Assembly (NCBI GenBank): GCA_017504485.1
Contig: JAFVRC010000022.1
Location: 1-64,000 of the forward strand
Reading direction: 5' to 3'
Source: Alistipes sp.
GTDB lineage: Bacteria > Bacteroidota > Bacteroidia > Bacteroidales > Rikenellaceae
Length of the DNA: 64,000 nt
Under the pieces are notes generated by a model. The model was not told the DNA's origin, searched no databases, and was given only the letters and a program-made list of their open reading frames with translations. The first letter of the stretch is position 1, and each line of letters begins with the position of its first letter. The position numbers were made by a program, and so were the translations under genes. Positions 34,705 to 45,100 of the stretch are shown here, one piece after another.

Positions 34705-37700
34705 ATGAAAAAACTTTTCCTTATGATGACGGCTGTTGCGGCGATGCTCGCAACGTCGTGCGTGCAGGATGTTGCCGAGGATGTTCAGATCAGCGGCGCA
34801 GAGGGCGTTGTACTCTTCTCGGTTGAGGCTCCGGAGCTTGGCTCGCGTGCCGAAATCGGCGATGGTACGAAGGCTTCGCACCTCGAGTATGTTGTCTATG
34901 ATGCGCAGTGGAGCTACCTCACCGAGGGTACCGCTACATTCAATGCCGACCTTAAGGCCACTATCGAGTTGCGCCTTGTGAACAACAAGGAGTACAACTT
35001 CGCTTTCTGGGCTTCGGTCAAGGAGAACGATTACTACACCTTCGACAAGAACGCGGCTACCGTTACGGTAGATTACAGCGGCAAGGCCAACGACGAGAAC
35101 CGCGATGCATTCTTCGGTCAGCTGACGGGCCTCGTAGTTAATGGCACGATGAACGAGTCGGTGAAGCTCTATCGTCCTTTTGCGCAGGTAAACTGGGGTA
35201 CGAATGATGTTGCCGCAGCCAAGACGGCGGGCTTCGACATCTCGACGACCGGCACGGTAGTATATGAGGCAGAGGCTTACACTACCCTCAACCTGAAGAA
35301 TGGTGCGGTAGATGGCCTTCAGGCTGTTACATTCACGGCTGCCGACCTCGTGTCGAACACGGGCGACAAGGAGCAGCTCGAGACCAAGGAGCACGGCAAC
35401 TACACTTGGTTGTCGATGAACTACCTCCTCTGGACCGCAGATCAGGGTACGCTCACCTCGAACAAAATCACCATCACGGATGACAAGAATCAGCAGGTTG
35501 TCGTTAGCTACCCTAACGCCAATGTACGTCGTAACTGGCGTACAAACCTCGTGGGTTCACTCCTCACGGATCAGACCAACATCGTTGTTGAGATTCTCCC
35601 TGGTTTTGCTGATCAGTACGACGTTGAGTTGTGGGATGGTCAGGCAAAGCAGCCGGCTGTTGTTGACGGCAAATATCAGATTAACGATGCTGCCGAGCTC
35701 GCTTGGTTCTTCGGCAAGAAGATGGACAAGAGCGCAATCCTCTTGAACGACATCAACCTCGCAGGTCTAACCGTTACCCCTATCAATGGCGGTATTCCTG
35801 TATCGTCGATGTCGGAGAGTGGCCGTCAGGTATTCGACGGTAACGGCAAGACCATCTCGAACTTCATGGTTTCGACGACGGATATGAGCGGCGGTCTCTT
35901 CGCTACGCTCACCAGCGATACGGTTAAGAACCTCACTATCGACGGTGCAACGGTTGTTGTCGATGGCAATGGCGAGCAGTATGCTGCTATCGTAGCCGGT
36001 AAGGCTTACGGCCAGTGCGTATTCGAAAACGTAACGGTTAAGAACTCGAAGGTTGATGGTATCAACAAGGTTGGTGCAATCGTTGGCCACATCGAGGATG
36101 CCGAGCTCACGATTACGAACTGCACCATCGAGAACACGACGGTTGAGAACCACGAGGTGGGCACGCGTGCCGCTAACCCTAATGCAGAGGTTGGTTTGGC
36201 AGGTATGGCCGTAGGTTACATCAACGCCGATTTCAACTCGACTATCGAGGTTGCTATCAAGGGCTGTACGATGAACGTAACGAATGGCCGTGGCAACAAG
36301 GACCGCGCTAACGGTAAGATTGTCGGCGGTATTCAGGGCAATGGCAAGGTGACTATCAACGCTACGGAACTCGACGTTGAGCTCAACGAGGAGGCTAACG
36401 GCTACGAGTCGGTTTATGGCAGCCTTGTAGGTGCTGTTCGCTCGGGTGCTCCTACGCTCACCATCGAGGTTGAGGATGTTCTTGCAACGTGGCCGGCAAC
36501 CTTCGCCGAGGCTCTGAACAAGGGTGGTGTTATCGGTCTTGTTGCCGGTGAGTACGACCTTCCACGAAATATCGGTGCTGCAAACCTCACGCTCCGCGGT
36601 CTTGGCGACAAGACGGAGGTTGTCCTCAATGCAAAGCAGAGCGTAAGCTTTGGCAACAGCGCAATTATCAACTTCGAGAATGTAACCTACAAGGTACCTT
36701 ACGGCCTGTGGTATGACGAGCACCAGCACGGCTTCCTCCACTTTGCAAAGCAGTTCAATATGACCGGTTGCTTGATTGATGGTGGCCACCTCCGCCTGAA
36801 TGTCCAGGAGGGTAACATCGAGGAGTGTGAGTTCGTTGTACCGACCTCGAGCGGCTGGGACGGCTACGCTATCCACTACTATGGCACGGAGAACTCGACG
36901 CTCAACGTGAAGAAGTCGAAGTTCACGACTGCCGGCAAGGCTATCTGCATCTTCAGCGAGGGTCCAAAGGCTTACAACCTCAATGTCGAGGAGTGCGAGT
37001 TCACCTCGTCGAACCCTGCGACCGACAAGGCTGCTATTCAGATGCACTCGGAGTGGGGTATCTGGGGTAATGTGAACATCACGAAATCGACCGCTACGGG
37101 CTTCGCCGCTGTGAATGGTGGTCTGTGGAACGATGTTAATAACGGCGTAACTCCTGCCGTTCCTAACAACAAGTTCAACGTAACGGTTGATGGCGAGGTT
37201 GCACAGGTTGCCGGTCTGACGCTCGTTGCCGGCTACAAGGCTCTCGCTACGAATGCCGAGGGTGAGTACTGCCTCTTCAACACGCAGTCGATTGCCGATT
37301 GGCACGACTTTGCCCAGGCAAACCTCTACACCAAGACCCACGGTGTTACCTATAAGCTCCTGAACGATATCGACGCAAAGGGCTATGTTTGGGAGTCGAT
37401 GTGGTTGTCGGAGAGCCGTAACGGTATGGTTATCGACGGTAACAACCACACTATCTCGAACCTTGTAACCAATGGCGGACTCTTCGGTGGTACCGCTTCG
37501 GGCTACAATGGCACGGCTGCCGTGGTTAAGAATCTCACTTTTGCGAACCTCTCGACCGTAAGCGGCCACTGGAACGCAGCTATCTGGGGCGCACTCTACG
37601 GCGATATAACCCTCGAAAATGTGAAGGTTGTTGATTCGGAGCTTACGGGTAAGTGTAACGTCGGCGCATTCATCGCCGGCGCTGCGAACGAGAATTTCAA

Positions 37701-38661
37701 CAAGCACACCGTAATCTTCAAGGATTGCCAAGTGCTTAACAGCAAGCTCGTTGGCGAGGGCTACGCAAGCCAGGATCCTACGGGAGCTTCGGGCTTCATG
37801 GGCCGCGCATTCAATAATCTGTACATTGAGTTCAAGGGCACGAATGTCGTTGATGATGCCACTGTTATCACCAACGAGAACGGCCTCGTGGGTGGCCGTG
37901 TATATGGCTACACCATCTATGATAACGGCTTCAAGGGCACGGGTGCTTGCGACGGCTTCGTAAATCTGGCGGGCGTAAAATACGTCGAGACTTCAGATTT
38001 GTCGGTGCTCGCTCCGGAGGGCTCGAACACAAAGACGGTTGCTGCAGGTACGACTGTTGTTCTGACGGATGACATCAGCAACCCTGCCGGCTCGGGCGGC
38101 TACGGCGTTGCCGGCCTTACGGTAGCAGGTGGTGTGCTCGATGGCAATGGCCACACGCTGACCACAACGGGTGCTAACGGCACTTGGGATGCAGGTGTAT
38201 ATCACAGCGGTGGTACGATAAAGAACCTCACCGTTGGCGGCTCGTTCCGTGGCATCTTCACGGCCGGCTGCTCGTCGGATATCAATGTTGAGAACGTGGT
38301 TATCGACAACGTATGCTACTGCTTCAACTCGGATACGGCAAACCCTAACTACTCGGTAAACTTCAAGAACGTGGTGCTCAATGGTTGGACCAGTTTCACC
38401 TCGGGCTACAAGTCGGTGAACTTCACGGACTGCACCTTCTCGCAGGGCACGGGTAAATATAAGTACGCATACTGCCGTCCTTATCAGGCTACGACCTTCA
38501 CCAACTGCGACTTCAACGATGGTGCTACGGATACTTACGCTATCGACTCGGACCGTGGCGTTGTCCTCACCTTCGTAAACTGCCGTTACAATGGCGTTGC
38601 TCTAACGGCCGAGAACGTAGGCAACCTCGTAAGCAACGTGGCTAACGTGGTTATCAAATAA
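34705..38661 (+). CDS. fimbrillin-beta-helix fusion lipoprotein 1
   Basis: 1318 residues. Lipoprotein signal MKKLFLMMTAVAAMLATSC (Cys19); Arg48 in ELGSRAEIG sits where FimA (Arg46) and Mfa1 (Arg49) are cut by a trypsin-like protease. Residues about 20-300 are a fimbrillin-like (DUF6562-like) domain with EYNFAFWA, NDENRDAFFGQ, YRPFAQVNWG, and a closing VEILPGFADQYD. From 300 to the end it changes to a Gly/Asn/Thr-rich repetitive region with GLUG-like pieces (FDGNGKTISNF, GGLFATLTSDTVKNLTIDG) and dozens of short strands typical of a parallel beta-helix. It shares its last 190 residues' design with protein 2. Likely a surface adhesin or pilus tip subunit; the ligand is unknown. First of three similar genes in a row. 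Confidence 0.82.
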   Translation: MKKLFLMMTAVAAMLATSCVQDVAEDVQISGAEGVVLFSVEAPELGSRAEIGDGTKASHLEYVVYDAQWSYLTEGTATFNADLKATIELRLVNNKEYNFAFWASVKENDYYTFDKNAATVTVDYSGKANDENRDAFFGQLTGLVVNGTMNESVKLYRPFAQVNWGTNDVAAAKTAGFDISTTGTVVYEAEAYTTLNLKNGAVDGLQAVTFTAADLVSNTGDKEQLETKEHGNYTWLSMNYLLWTADQGTLTSNKITITDDKNQQVVVSYPNANVRRNWRTNLVGSLLTDQTNIVVEILPGFADQYDVELWDGQAKQPAVVDGKYQINDAAELAWFFGKKMDKSAILLNDINLAGLTVTPINGGIPVSSMSESGRQVFDGNGKTISNFMVSTTDMSGGLFATLTSDTVKNLTIDGATVVVDGNGEQYAAIVAGKAYGQCVFENVTVKNSKVDGINKVGAIVGHIEDAELTITNCTIENTTVENHEVGTRAANPNAEVGLAGMAVGYINADFNSTIEVAIKGCTMNVTNGRGNKDRANGKIVGGIQGNGKVTINATELDVELNEEANGYESVYGSLVGAVRSGAPTLTIEVEDVLATWPATFAEALNKGGVIGLVAGEYDLPRNIGAANLTLRGLGDKTEVVLNAKQSVSFGNSAIINFENVTYKVPYGLWYDEHQHGFLHFAKQFNMTGCLIDGGHLRLNVQEGNIEECEFVVPTSSGWDGYAIHYYGTENSTLNVKKSKFTTAGKAICIFSEGPKAYNLNVEECEFTSSNPATDKAAIQMHSEWGIWGNVNITKSTATGFAAVNGGLWNDVNNGVTPAVPNNKFNVTVDGEVAQVAGLTLVAGYKALATNAEGEYCLFNTQSIADWHDFAQANLYTKTHGVTYKLLNDIDAKGYVWESMWLSESRNGMVIDGNNHTISNLVTNGGLFGGTASGYNGTAAVVKNLTFANLSTVSGHWNAAIWGALYGDITLENVKVVDSELTGKCNVGAFIAGAANENFNKHTVIFKDCQVLNSKLVGEGYASQDPTGASGFMGRAFNNLYIEFKGTNVVDDATVITNENGLVGGRVYGYTIYDNGFKGTGACDGFVNLAGVKYVETSDLSVLAPEGSNTKTVAAGTTVVLTDDISNPAGSGGYGVAGLTVAGGVLDGNGHTLTTTGANGTWDAGVYHSGGTIKNLTVGGSFRGIFTAGCSSDINVENVVIDNVCYCFNSDTANPNYSVNFKNVVLNGWTSFTSGYKSVNFTDCTFSQGTGKYKYAYCRPYQATTFTNCDFNDGATDTYAIDSDRGVVLTFVNCRYNGVALTAENVGNLVSNVANVVIK
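35081..35214 (+). repeat. near-identical paralog block in fimbrillin gene 1
   Basis: About 134 bp coding for the GKANDENRDAFFGQ...YRPFAQVNWGTNDVA stretch. It differs at only a few bases from 39081-39215 and 42484-42617 in the next two genes. Confidence 0.85.
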
Positions 38662-38705
38662 GTTACTGCAAACATAATTAACCAATTAATTAATATCTAC
38701 ACGCA

Positions 38706-41700
38706 ATGAAAAAGTTTTATCTTCTGCTTACGGCAATCGCTGCATTGTTCGTAACGTCGTGCGCCAACGAGCCTTTGGCTGACGACATTCAGGTAAGCGG
38801 TGCCGAGGGTGTCGTAAACTTCTCGGTCGAGGCACCTGAGTTCGGTTCGCGTACAATGATTGGCAATGGATTGAAGGCTACGCACCTCGTCTATGCTGTT
38901 TATGACAACCAGTGGAACTACCTCACCGAGGGTACGGCTACGTTCCAGAACCTCGTGGCCAACGTATCGCTCCGCCTGGTGAACAACAAGGAGTACAACT
39001 TCGTATTCTGGGCTTCGGTCGAGGGCAACTCGTACTACACGCTCGATACGACGACGGCTACCGTGACTGTTAGCTACGCAGGCAAGGCCAACGATGAGAA
39101 CCGCGATGCGTTCTTCGGTCAGTTGAAGGGTCTCGTGGTTAATGGCACGATGAATGAGTCGGTGAAGCTCTACCGTCCTTTTGCGCAGGTAAACTGGGGT
39201 ACGAATGATGTTGCCGACGCAAAGCGAGTTGGTTTCGATATCACGAAGACTTCGGGTGCTACGGTAACCTATACGACCAAGGCCTACACCACTCTCGACC
39301 TGAAGGAGGGTGCTGTTAGCGGCTTAACGGATGTTGCTTTCGAGGCACAGACGCACGTTTCGAACAGCTATGTTGACGAGACGGGTGCCGACGAACTTCT
39401 CAAGACGAAGGCAGGCAACACCTATCACTGGGTATCGATGAACTACCTGCTCTGGTCGGCCGATCAGGGTACGCTCGATGTGAACAAGATTGTTATCGAG
39501 GATGGTAAGGGCCAGCAGGTTGAGGTTAGCTACCCTAACGCCAATGTACGTCGTAATTGGCGCACGAACCTCGTTGGTGCGCTCCTTACGGATCAGGCCA
39601 ACATCACGGTTGAGATTGTTCCGGGCTTCGACGATCAGTACGATGTAGAGGTTGAGGAGTATGTTTCGACTGCCATTACTACGACTGCACAGCTCAAGGA
39701 TGCTATCAACAACGCTACTGCTCCACTCGTTATCACGCTCGGCGAGCAGACGCGTGCTGCGTCGGACCTCGTATTCGAGTTCGACGAGATTGAGATTCCT
39801 TCGGGCAAGGATATCACCATCGTTGCCGGTGAGGGTGTAAATGCGACGCTCAACGGTCAGTTCTTCGTTACAGGCCGCCTCCAGATTGAGGGTGTGACGC
39901 TCTCGAACGAGAAGGCTACGACCGAGGGTATCTCGAAGAAGGGTGGCAACGCTATCTACGTTCAGACGGAGGGTTATCTGGCTGTTCGCAACTCGACCTT
40001 CGAGGTTGTGAAGGCTACGGGTATCACTTCGTGGTGGTCGACCGGCAAGGGTACGAATGTCGTCGTTGAGAACTGCGTGTTCAACTGCCACGGCAACCGC
40101 CCATTGCAGATTGAGAGCAACGCTACGATTACGGGCTGTACGTTCAACGACCCTTATCGCTACGCCGCACAGCTCACTTGCAGCAACGCAATCGTTAATT
40201 TCCACAATAATACGCTCACGCAGAGCACCACATCGGGCAAGCCGACTTACGGTTTGCAGCTCACGAGCGACTATGGCAACTCGAACCTCGTAATCAATGG
40301 CTCGGGCAACACCATCGAGGGTAAGGATGCTACCGATGCTCTCTACGTTTATGAGACGGGTACGGGCACGAGCAACGGCTTCGTTGACCTTGCAACCATC
40401 GAGTTCAACCTCGAGGACGGCAAGCTCTATCAGCTCGACGGCGACTCGCTCTCGCCTTGTATCGCTTCGGTTGAGGACTTGCAGAAGCTCGCCGAGGAGG
40501 TAAACGCCGGTAATAACTACAAAGGTAAGACCGTGGTATTGGTTGCCGACCTCGACCTCGCAGGCATCAGCAACTGGACTCCAATCGGTATCGGTTCGGC
40601 TCACTTCCAAGGCTCGTTTGATGGTGCTAACCACACGATTAAGAACCTCAAGATTGATGCGACGAGTGCTTATGTCGGTCTGTTCGGTTACGCCCGTATC
40701 GGCGTGATTAAGAACCTCACCATCGAGAACGCTGACGTGAAGGGTACTTCGTTTGCAGCAGCTCTCTGCGGTATGGCCGAGACTGCAAGCTTCGAGAACA
40801 TCACCCTCAAGGGTGGTATCTACGTCGAGGGTACAGGTCAGGACATCGGTGCCTTGACGGGTTACACCTATGGTAAGATTACCGATGTGACGGTAGATGC
40901 CGACTATGGCAGCTACGTTAAGGGTGCTTCGTACTTTGGTGGCGTTGTAGGCTACGCAGGCGAGGGCAGCACAGTCTTCACGCGCGTTAAGTCGAACATC
41001 AACGTCTTCGGTAAGACTTATATGGTTGGCGGTATTGTAGGTCTGGCCCAGTATGGCGTTACGTTCACCGACTGCGAGTGCAGCGGCGATGTATCGCTCC
41101 TCGAGGGTGATCCTGCTAGTGCGAACAGATGGATGCGTATTGGCGGTATCGCCGGCTCGTGGATGGAGAACAATACGTATGCCGTAACGCTCACGAACTG
41201 CTCTTACACGGGTAAGCTCTTCAGCCAGAAGACCGATGGTACTGTAGCTACGAAGTTCGACTACGACGGCTTGGTAGGCCGTGGCTATAATGCTGACGGC
41301 ACGGGCAAGCTCATCATCGATGGCAAGGCTGCCTACAACTGCACCTTCATTACCAGCGCACCTACGACGGTTGATACGGCTCTGGTAAATGGTGGCGACG
41401 TTGTTCTCTCGGGCGATGTAGCCGTAGATACAGAGAGCACTACGGGTAACAGCGGCTATGGCAAGACGGGTGTAGCAGTTAAGGAGGGTGAGCTCGACCT
41501 TAACGGCAACACGCTCTCGGTTTCGAACAGCGCGTGGGGCACTTGGGACTGCGTGGTTACCACGACGGGTGGTACCATCAAGAACGGTACGATTAAGGGT
41601 GCTATGCGCGGTATCTTTATGGGCAGCGCAACGGCCGATGTATATATCGACAATATCGTGCTGGAGGATGTTGTCTACACCTTCAACTCGGACGGTGGCA

Positions 41701-42002
41701 GCAAGGAGTATGGCGTATATATCAGCAATACGACGCTCAACGGCTGGACGAGCTTCTCGAATGTGCACAAGGAGGTTGTCTTCACCTCGTGCAAGTTCGG
41801 CAAGGGTAGCGGCTATGCATTCTGCCGCCCTTATCAGCCAACCGTATTCAAGAACTGCGAGTTCGCCGAGGGCTTCCAGCTTGACGGCGCACAGGCCAAG
41901 GGTCACGTCTTCGAGAACTGTACGCTGGGTGGCGTAGCTCTGACAAGCGAGAATATCGCTACGTTGGTATATACGGGTGCTGCAGATGTTATCGTGAAGT
42001 AA
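38706..42002 (+). CDS. fimbrillin-beta-helix fusion lipoprotein 2
   Basis: 1098 residues, 45 bases after gene 1. Signal MKKFYLLLTAIAALFVTSC (Cys19), candidate processing Arg49 (EFGSRTMIG). The fimbrillin domain (about 20-302) is closest at DNA level to gene 3 and ends VEIVPGFDDQYD. It is followed by a beta-helix-like region of about 790 residues: a right-handed-helix style block (GNAIYVQTEGYLAVRNSTF, CVFNCHGNRPLQIESNATI), a GLUG-like block (FDGANHTIKNLKIDATSAY, VGLFGYARIGVIKNLTIEN) and a C-terminal block alike protein 1 (LDLNGNTLSVSN, YAFCRPYQPTVFKNCEF). So it looks like a mosaic of modules found in its neighbours. Role as in gene 1: surface adhesin or tip pilin, inferred. Confidence 0.82.
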   Translation: MKKFYLLLTAIAALFVTSCANEPLADDIQVSGAEGVVNFSVEAPEFGSRTMIGNGLKATHLVYAVYDNQWNYLTEGTATFQNLVANVSLRLVNNKEYNFVFWASVEGNSYYTLDTTTATVTVSYAGKANDENRDAFFGQLKGLVVNGTMNESVKLYRPFAQVNWGTNDVADAKRVGFDITKTSGATVTYTTKAYTTLDLKEGAVSGLTDVAFEAQTHVSNSYVDETGADELLKTKAGNTYHWVSMNYLLWSADQGTLDVNKIVIEDGKGQQVEVSYPNANVRRNWRTNLVGALLTDQANITVEIVPGFDDQYDVEVEEYVSTAITTTAQLKDAINNATAPLVITLGEQTRAASDLVFEFDEIEIPSGKDITIVAGEGVNATLNGQFFVTGRLQIEGVTLSNEKATTEGISKKGGNAIYVQTEGYLAVRNSTFEVVKATGITSWWSTGKGTNVVVENCVFNCHGNRPLQIESNATITGCTFNDPYRYAAQLTCSNAIVNFHNNTLTQSTTSGKPTYGLQLTSDYGNSNLVINGSGNTIEGKDATDALYVYETGTGTSNGFVDLATIEFNLEDGKLYQLDGDSLSPCIASVEDLQKLAEEVNAGNNYKGKTVVLVADLDLAGISNWTPIGIGSAHFQGSFDGANHTIKNLKIDATSAYVGLFGYARIGVIKNLTIENADVKGTSFAAALCGMAETASFENITLKGGIYVEGTGQDIGALTGYTYGKITDVTVDADYGSYVKGASYFGGVVGYAGEGSTVFTRVKSNINVFGKTYMVGGIVGLAQYGVTFTDCECSGDVSLLEGDPASANRWMRIGGIAGSWMENNTYAVTLTNCSYTGKLFSQKTDGTVATKFDYDGLVGRGYNADGTGKLIIDGKAAYNCTFITSAPTTVDTALVNGGDVVLSGDVAVDTESTTGNSGYGKTGVAVKEGELDLNGNTLSVSNSAWGTWDCVVTTTGGTIKNGTIKGAMRGIFMGSATADVYIDNIVLEDVVYTFNSDGGSKEYGVYISNTTLNGWTSFSNVHKEVVFTSCKFGKGSGYAFCRPYQPTVFKNCEFAEGFQLDGAQAKGHVFENCTLGGVALTSENIATLVYTGAADVIVK
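38958..39214 (+). repeat. near-identical paralog block in fimbrillin gene 2
   Basis: A 257-bp block that matches 42361-42617 in gene 3 with only scattered differences, mostly silent. Such blocks can recombine or undergo gene conversion. Confidence 0.85.
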
Positions 42003-42017
42003 CAAGACGACAATTCA

Positions 42018-42047
42018 GGGATTGGGCCTTTGATCGGGCCCTATCCC
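42018..42047 (+). terminator. hairpin between fimbrillin genes 2 and 3
   Basis: GGGATTGGGCC / GGGCCCTATCCC pair with one mismatch around an 8-base loop. There is no T-tract, so it may lower transcription into gene 3 or protect a 3' end rather than end all transcripts. Confidence 0.55.
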
Positions 42048-42108
42048 ACAAAGACAAGTAACACACAAAACAATTAAAACAAATTTAACAACTTAAAAAA
42101 CTAGCGCT

Positions 42109-45100
42109 ATGAAAAAAGTAATTTTGATGCTTACGGCGGTTGTGGCAATGCTCGCAACGTCGTGTGTGCAGGATGTTACCGAGGACGTACAGGTGACGGG
42201 TGCTGAGGGCGTGGTTAATTTCACGGTTCAGGCTCCGGAGCTTGGTTCGCGTACATTGATTGGCAACGGCCAGAAGGCCGAGAAGCTCGTCTATGCGGTC
42301 TATGATGCACAGTGGGTTTACCTGACAGAGGGTACGGCGGATTTCGACGATCAGTTGAAGGCCAACGTATCGCTCCGCCTTGTGAACAACAAGGAGTACA
42401 ACTTCGTATTCTGGGCTTCGGTCGAGGGCAACTCGTACTACACGCTCGATACGACGACGGCCGAGGTGACTGTTAGCTACGCAGGCAAGGCCAACGACGA
42501 GAACCGCGATGCATTCTTCGGTCAGTTGACGGGCCTCGTGGTTAATGGCACGATGAATGAGTCGGTGAAGCTCTATCGTCCTTTTGCGCAGGTAAACTGG
42601 GGTACGAATGATGTTGCGGAGGCCAAGACGGGCGGCTTTGACGTAACGAAGGGCGCAGGTGCTACGGTCGTTTATGAGACCGAGGCCTACACGAAGCTCT
42701 CGTTGAAGGATGGCTCGGTAGATGGTCTGACGGCAGTAACCTTCACGGCCGAGGATCTCGTTTCGAACACATACGTTGACGAGAACGGCGCAGATGAGCT
42801 CCTCGTGACGAAGGCCAGTGGCATATACACTTGGGTTGCGATGAACTACATCCTCTGGACTGCCGACCGCGGTACGCTCACGTCGAACAAGATTACCGTG
42901 ACAGACGGTGACGGCGAGACGGTTGTCGTTAACTACCCTAACGCCAACGTACAGCGTAACTGGCGCACCAACCTTGTCGGTTCGCTCCTCACGGATCAGA
43001 CCAACATCGTTGTTGAGATCCTCCCTGGCTTCGATGGCGAGTACTCGAATGAGGCTTTCCTTGCATGGGCTACCCAGAATGGCGGCTCGTTCAAGCTCCT
43101 TGGCGACCTCGCTGTTACGAGCAACCCTCAGGGCTTCACCGTAGATAAGGATCTCAATATCGATCTCAACGGCCACACGCTGACCCTCCCTAACACGACC
43201 GAGGGTGCTCGTGCTCGCCTCTTCACGGTTACGGGTAACGCAAATCTCACCATTACCAATGGCTCGATTGTTATCGAGAGCACGAATGGTATGGTAGATG
43301 GCACCAACGCTTCGACCGGTGGCTCGTCGGTTGTATATTCGGAGTCCACGGGTAAGGTTACACTTGAGGATGTAAACCTTACGGGCAGCCAGCGTGGTGG
43401 TCACCGTGTTATTGACCTCTTTGCCGGTGAGGCCGAGGTTACCGACTGTAATATCGACGTAAACTACGGTGCCGGTGTTGTTGTAGGTGAGAATTCGAAG
43501 GGTACGATCAACAACTCGAACATTACCGTAAATGGTATGTACAGCCAAGTTTGGAACTCCGTATGCTTCGGTGTATGGGGCGGTGGTGAGCTTACCATCA
43601 ATGGCGGTAACTACACACTGAACAACAACGACACCTATGCCACAGGCGCATCGCACGGCGGTTGGGTTGGTATCATTATGAACTCGGGTGGTACTATCAC
43701 CATCAACGACGGAGCTTTTGAGAATGTTCCTGCCGCAGGCTTTATGCCGCAGTATGAGCGTGCTGTTCTCCACAGCGAGGCTGCGAGTGGTTCGATTGCA
43801 ACCTATAACATTATCGGTGGCAAGTATAATCCACAGGAGGATTTGATTATCGACGGTTACGATGACGGTGTTGGCAAGCGTTATACCAATATTGCAGGTA
43901 ATGGCACTATTGCCGACTCGGACAATGATGGCTGGTATACGATTGAGGATAACAAGGGTTATGTAGTAAATGGTACGGAGTACCTCGTTTCGACGGGTGC
44001 AGGTCTTGCAGCTGCCGTTACGGATGCTCCTGCAACGGCTACCATGAAGCTTACGGCTGACGTGGACTTGACGGGTGTTGCCTACACGCCGCGCTCGTTC
44101 TCGAAGCTCGTCTTCGACGGTCAGGGCCACACTATCAGTGGTGTTGTGGTTGAGAATGCCAATCAGGCAGCTCTCTTCGGCAAGACGTGGGACTTCGACA
44201 TCAAGGACGTTACGCTCGCCAACTCGACCTTCGTAGGTCAGAATATCGACGGTGAGGATGCTGCTGCTGCATTTGTCGGCTTCTATCAGTCATTCTCCGG
44301 CGCATCTTGCAAGCTCACGAACTGCCATGTCGAGGGCTGTACTATCGGCTCGGCCAAGTATGTCGGTGGTCTTGTAGCCTACAAGAACGGCACCAGCTCG
44401 ACTTTGACCTTCGAGAACTGCTCGGTTAAGGGCTCGACCATCGTGTCGCAGTACACCGAGGATGGCGGTGCTTCGTACAAGGGCCACGCCGGCGGTTTGG
44501 TAGGTCTTGTTGATACGGCCTCCATCAGCGGCTGTGTAGTTGAGGGCAACACGTTCAACGTGGCCGGCCCACGCTGCGGTCTCTTCATCGGCTCGGCACA
44601 GGCTAACTCGCCGGTGTCGGGTGAGGCTACGGGCAACACGGGCCTCACGCAGCTCTGCGGTGCTATCAACAATATTACCGATTGGAGCAACGTGAATGTA
44701 GCCTACAAGGTTAAGACCGCTGCCGAGTTGCAGGCGTTCATCGCCAACACGGCTGTAGGTGAGGTTAAGAACGTCGCTCTTGCTGCCGGAACGTACAATG
44801 GTCTCTTCAACGTAAATGGCAAGAAGACCATCAATATCTCTTCGACCGAGGGTGCTGTTATCGACGGTCTGGTAAATGGTATGGATTGGGCTACGATTTC
44901 GCTCAAGGGCCTCACCTTGCAGAATACCAACGACGTGGGTACGGACATCGCCAACCGCGACGACCAGAAGGGTGCTTGCGTAGGTGCTTATGTTGCCAAC
45001 ATCACGATTGAGGAGTGTACGTTCAACCTCCTGAACAAGGGCGGTATCTATATCGACTCGGACCGCACTGATGGCTGGGCAGCAGATTGGGATGGCTACA

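Noticed and set aside
39324-42005. An 893-residue open frame on the minus strand opposite fimbrillin gene 2, and similar long antisense frames opposite genes 1 and 3 (35767-37731, 42085-44130)
   Set aside because: They are frame shadows of repetitive, codon-biased genes. The translations lack any domain, signal or family pattern, whereas the plus strand has signal peptides and clear paralogy.
42018-42047. A promoter or operon break before fimbrillin gene 3
   Set aside because: Only a hairpin without a T-tract and no TAnnTTTG box is visible, so I keep genes 1-3 as probably cotranscribed.
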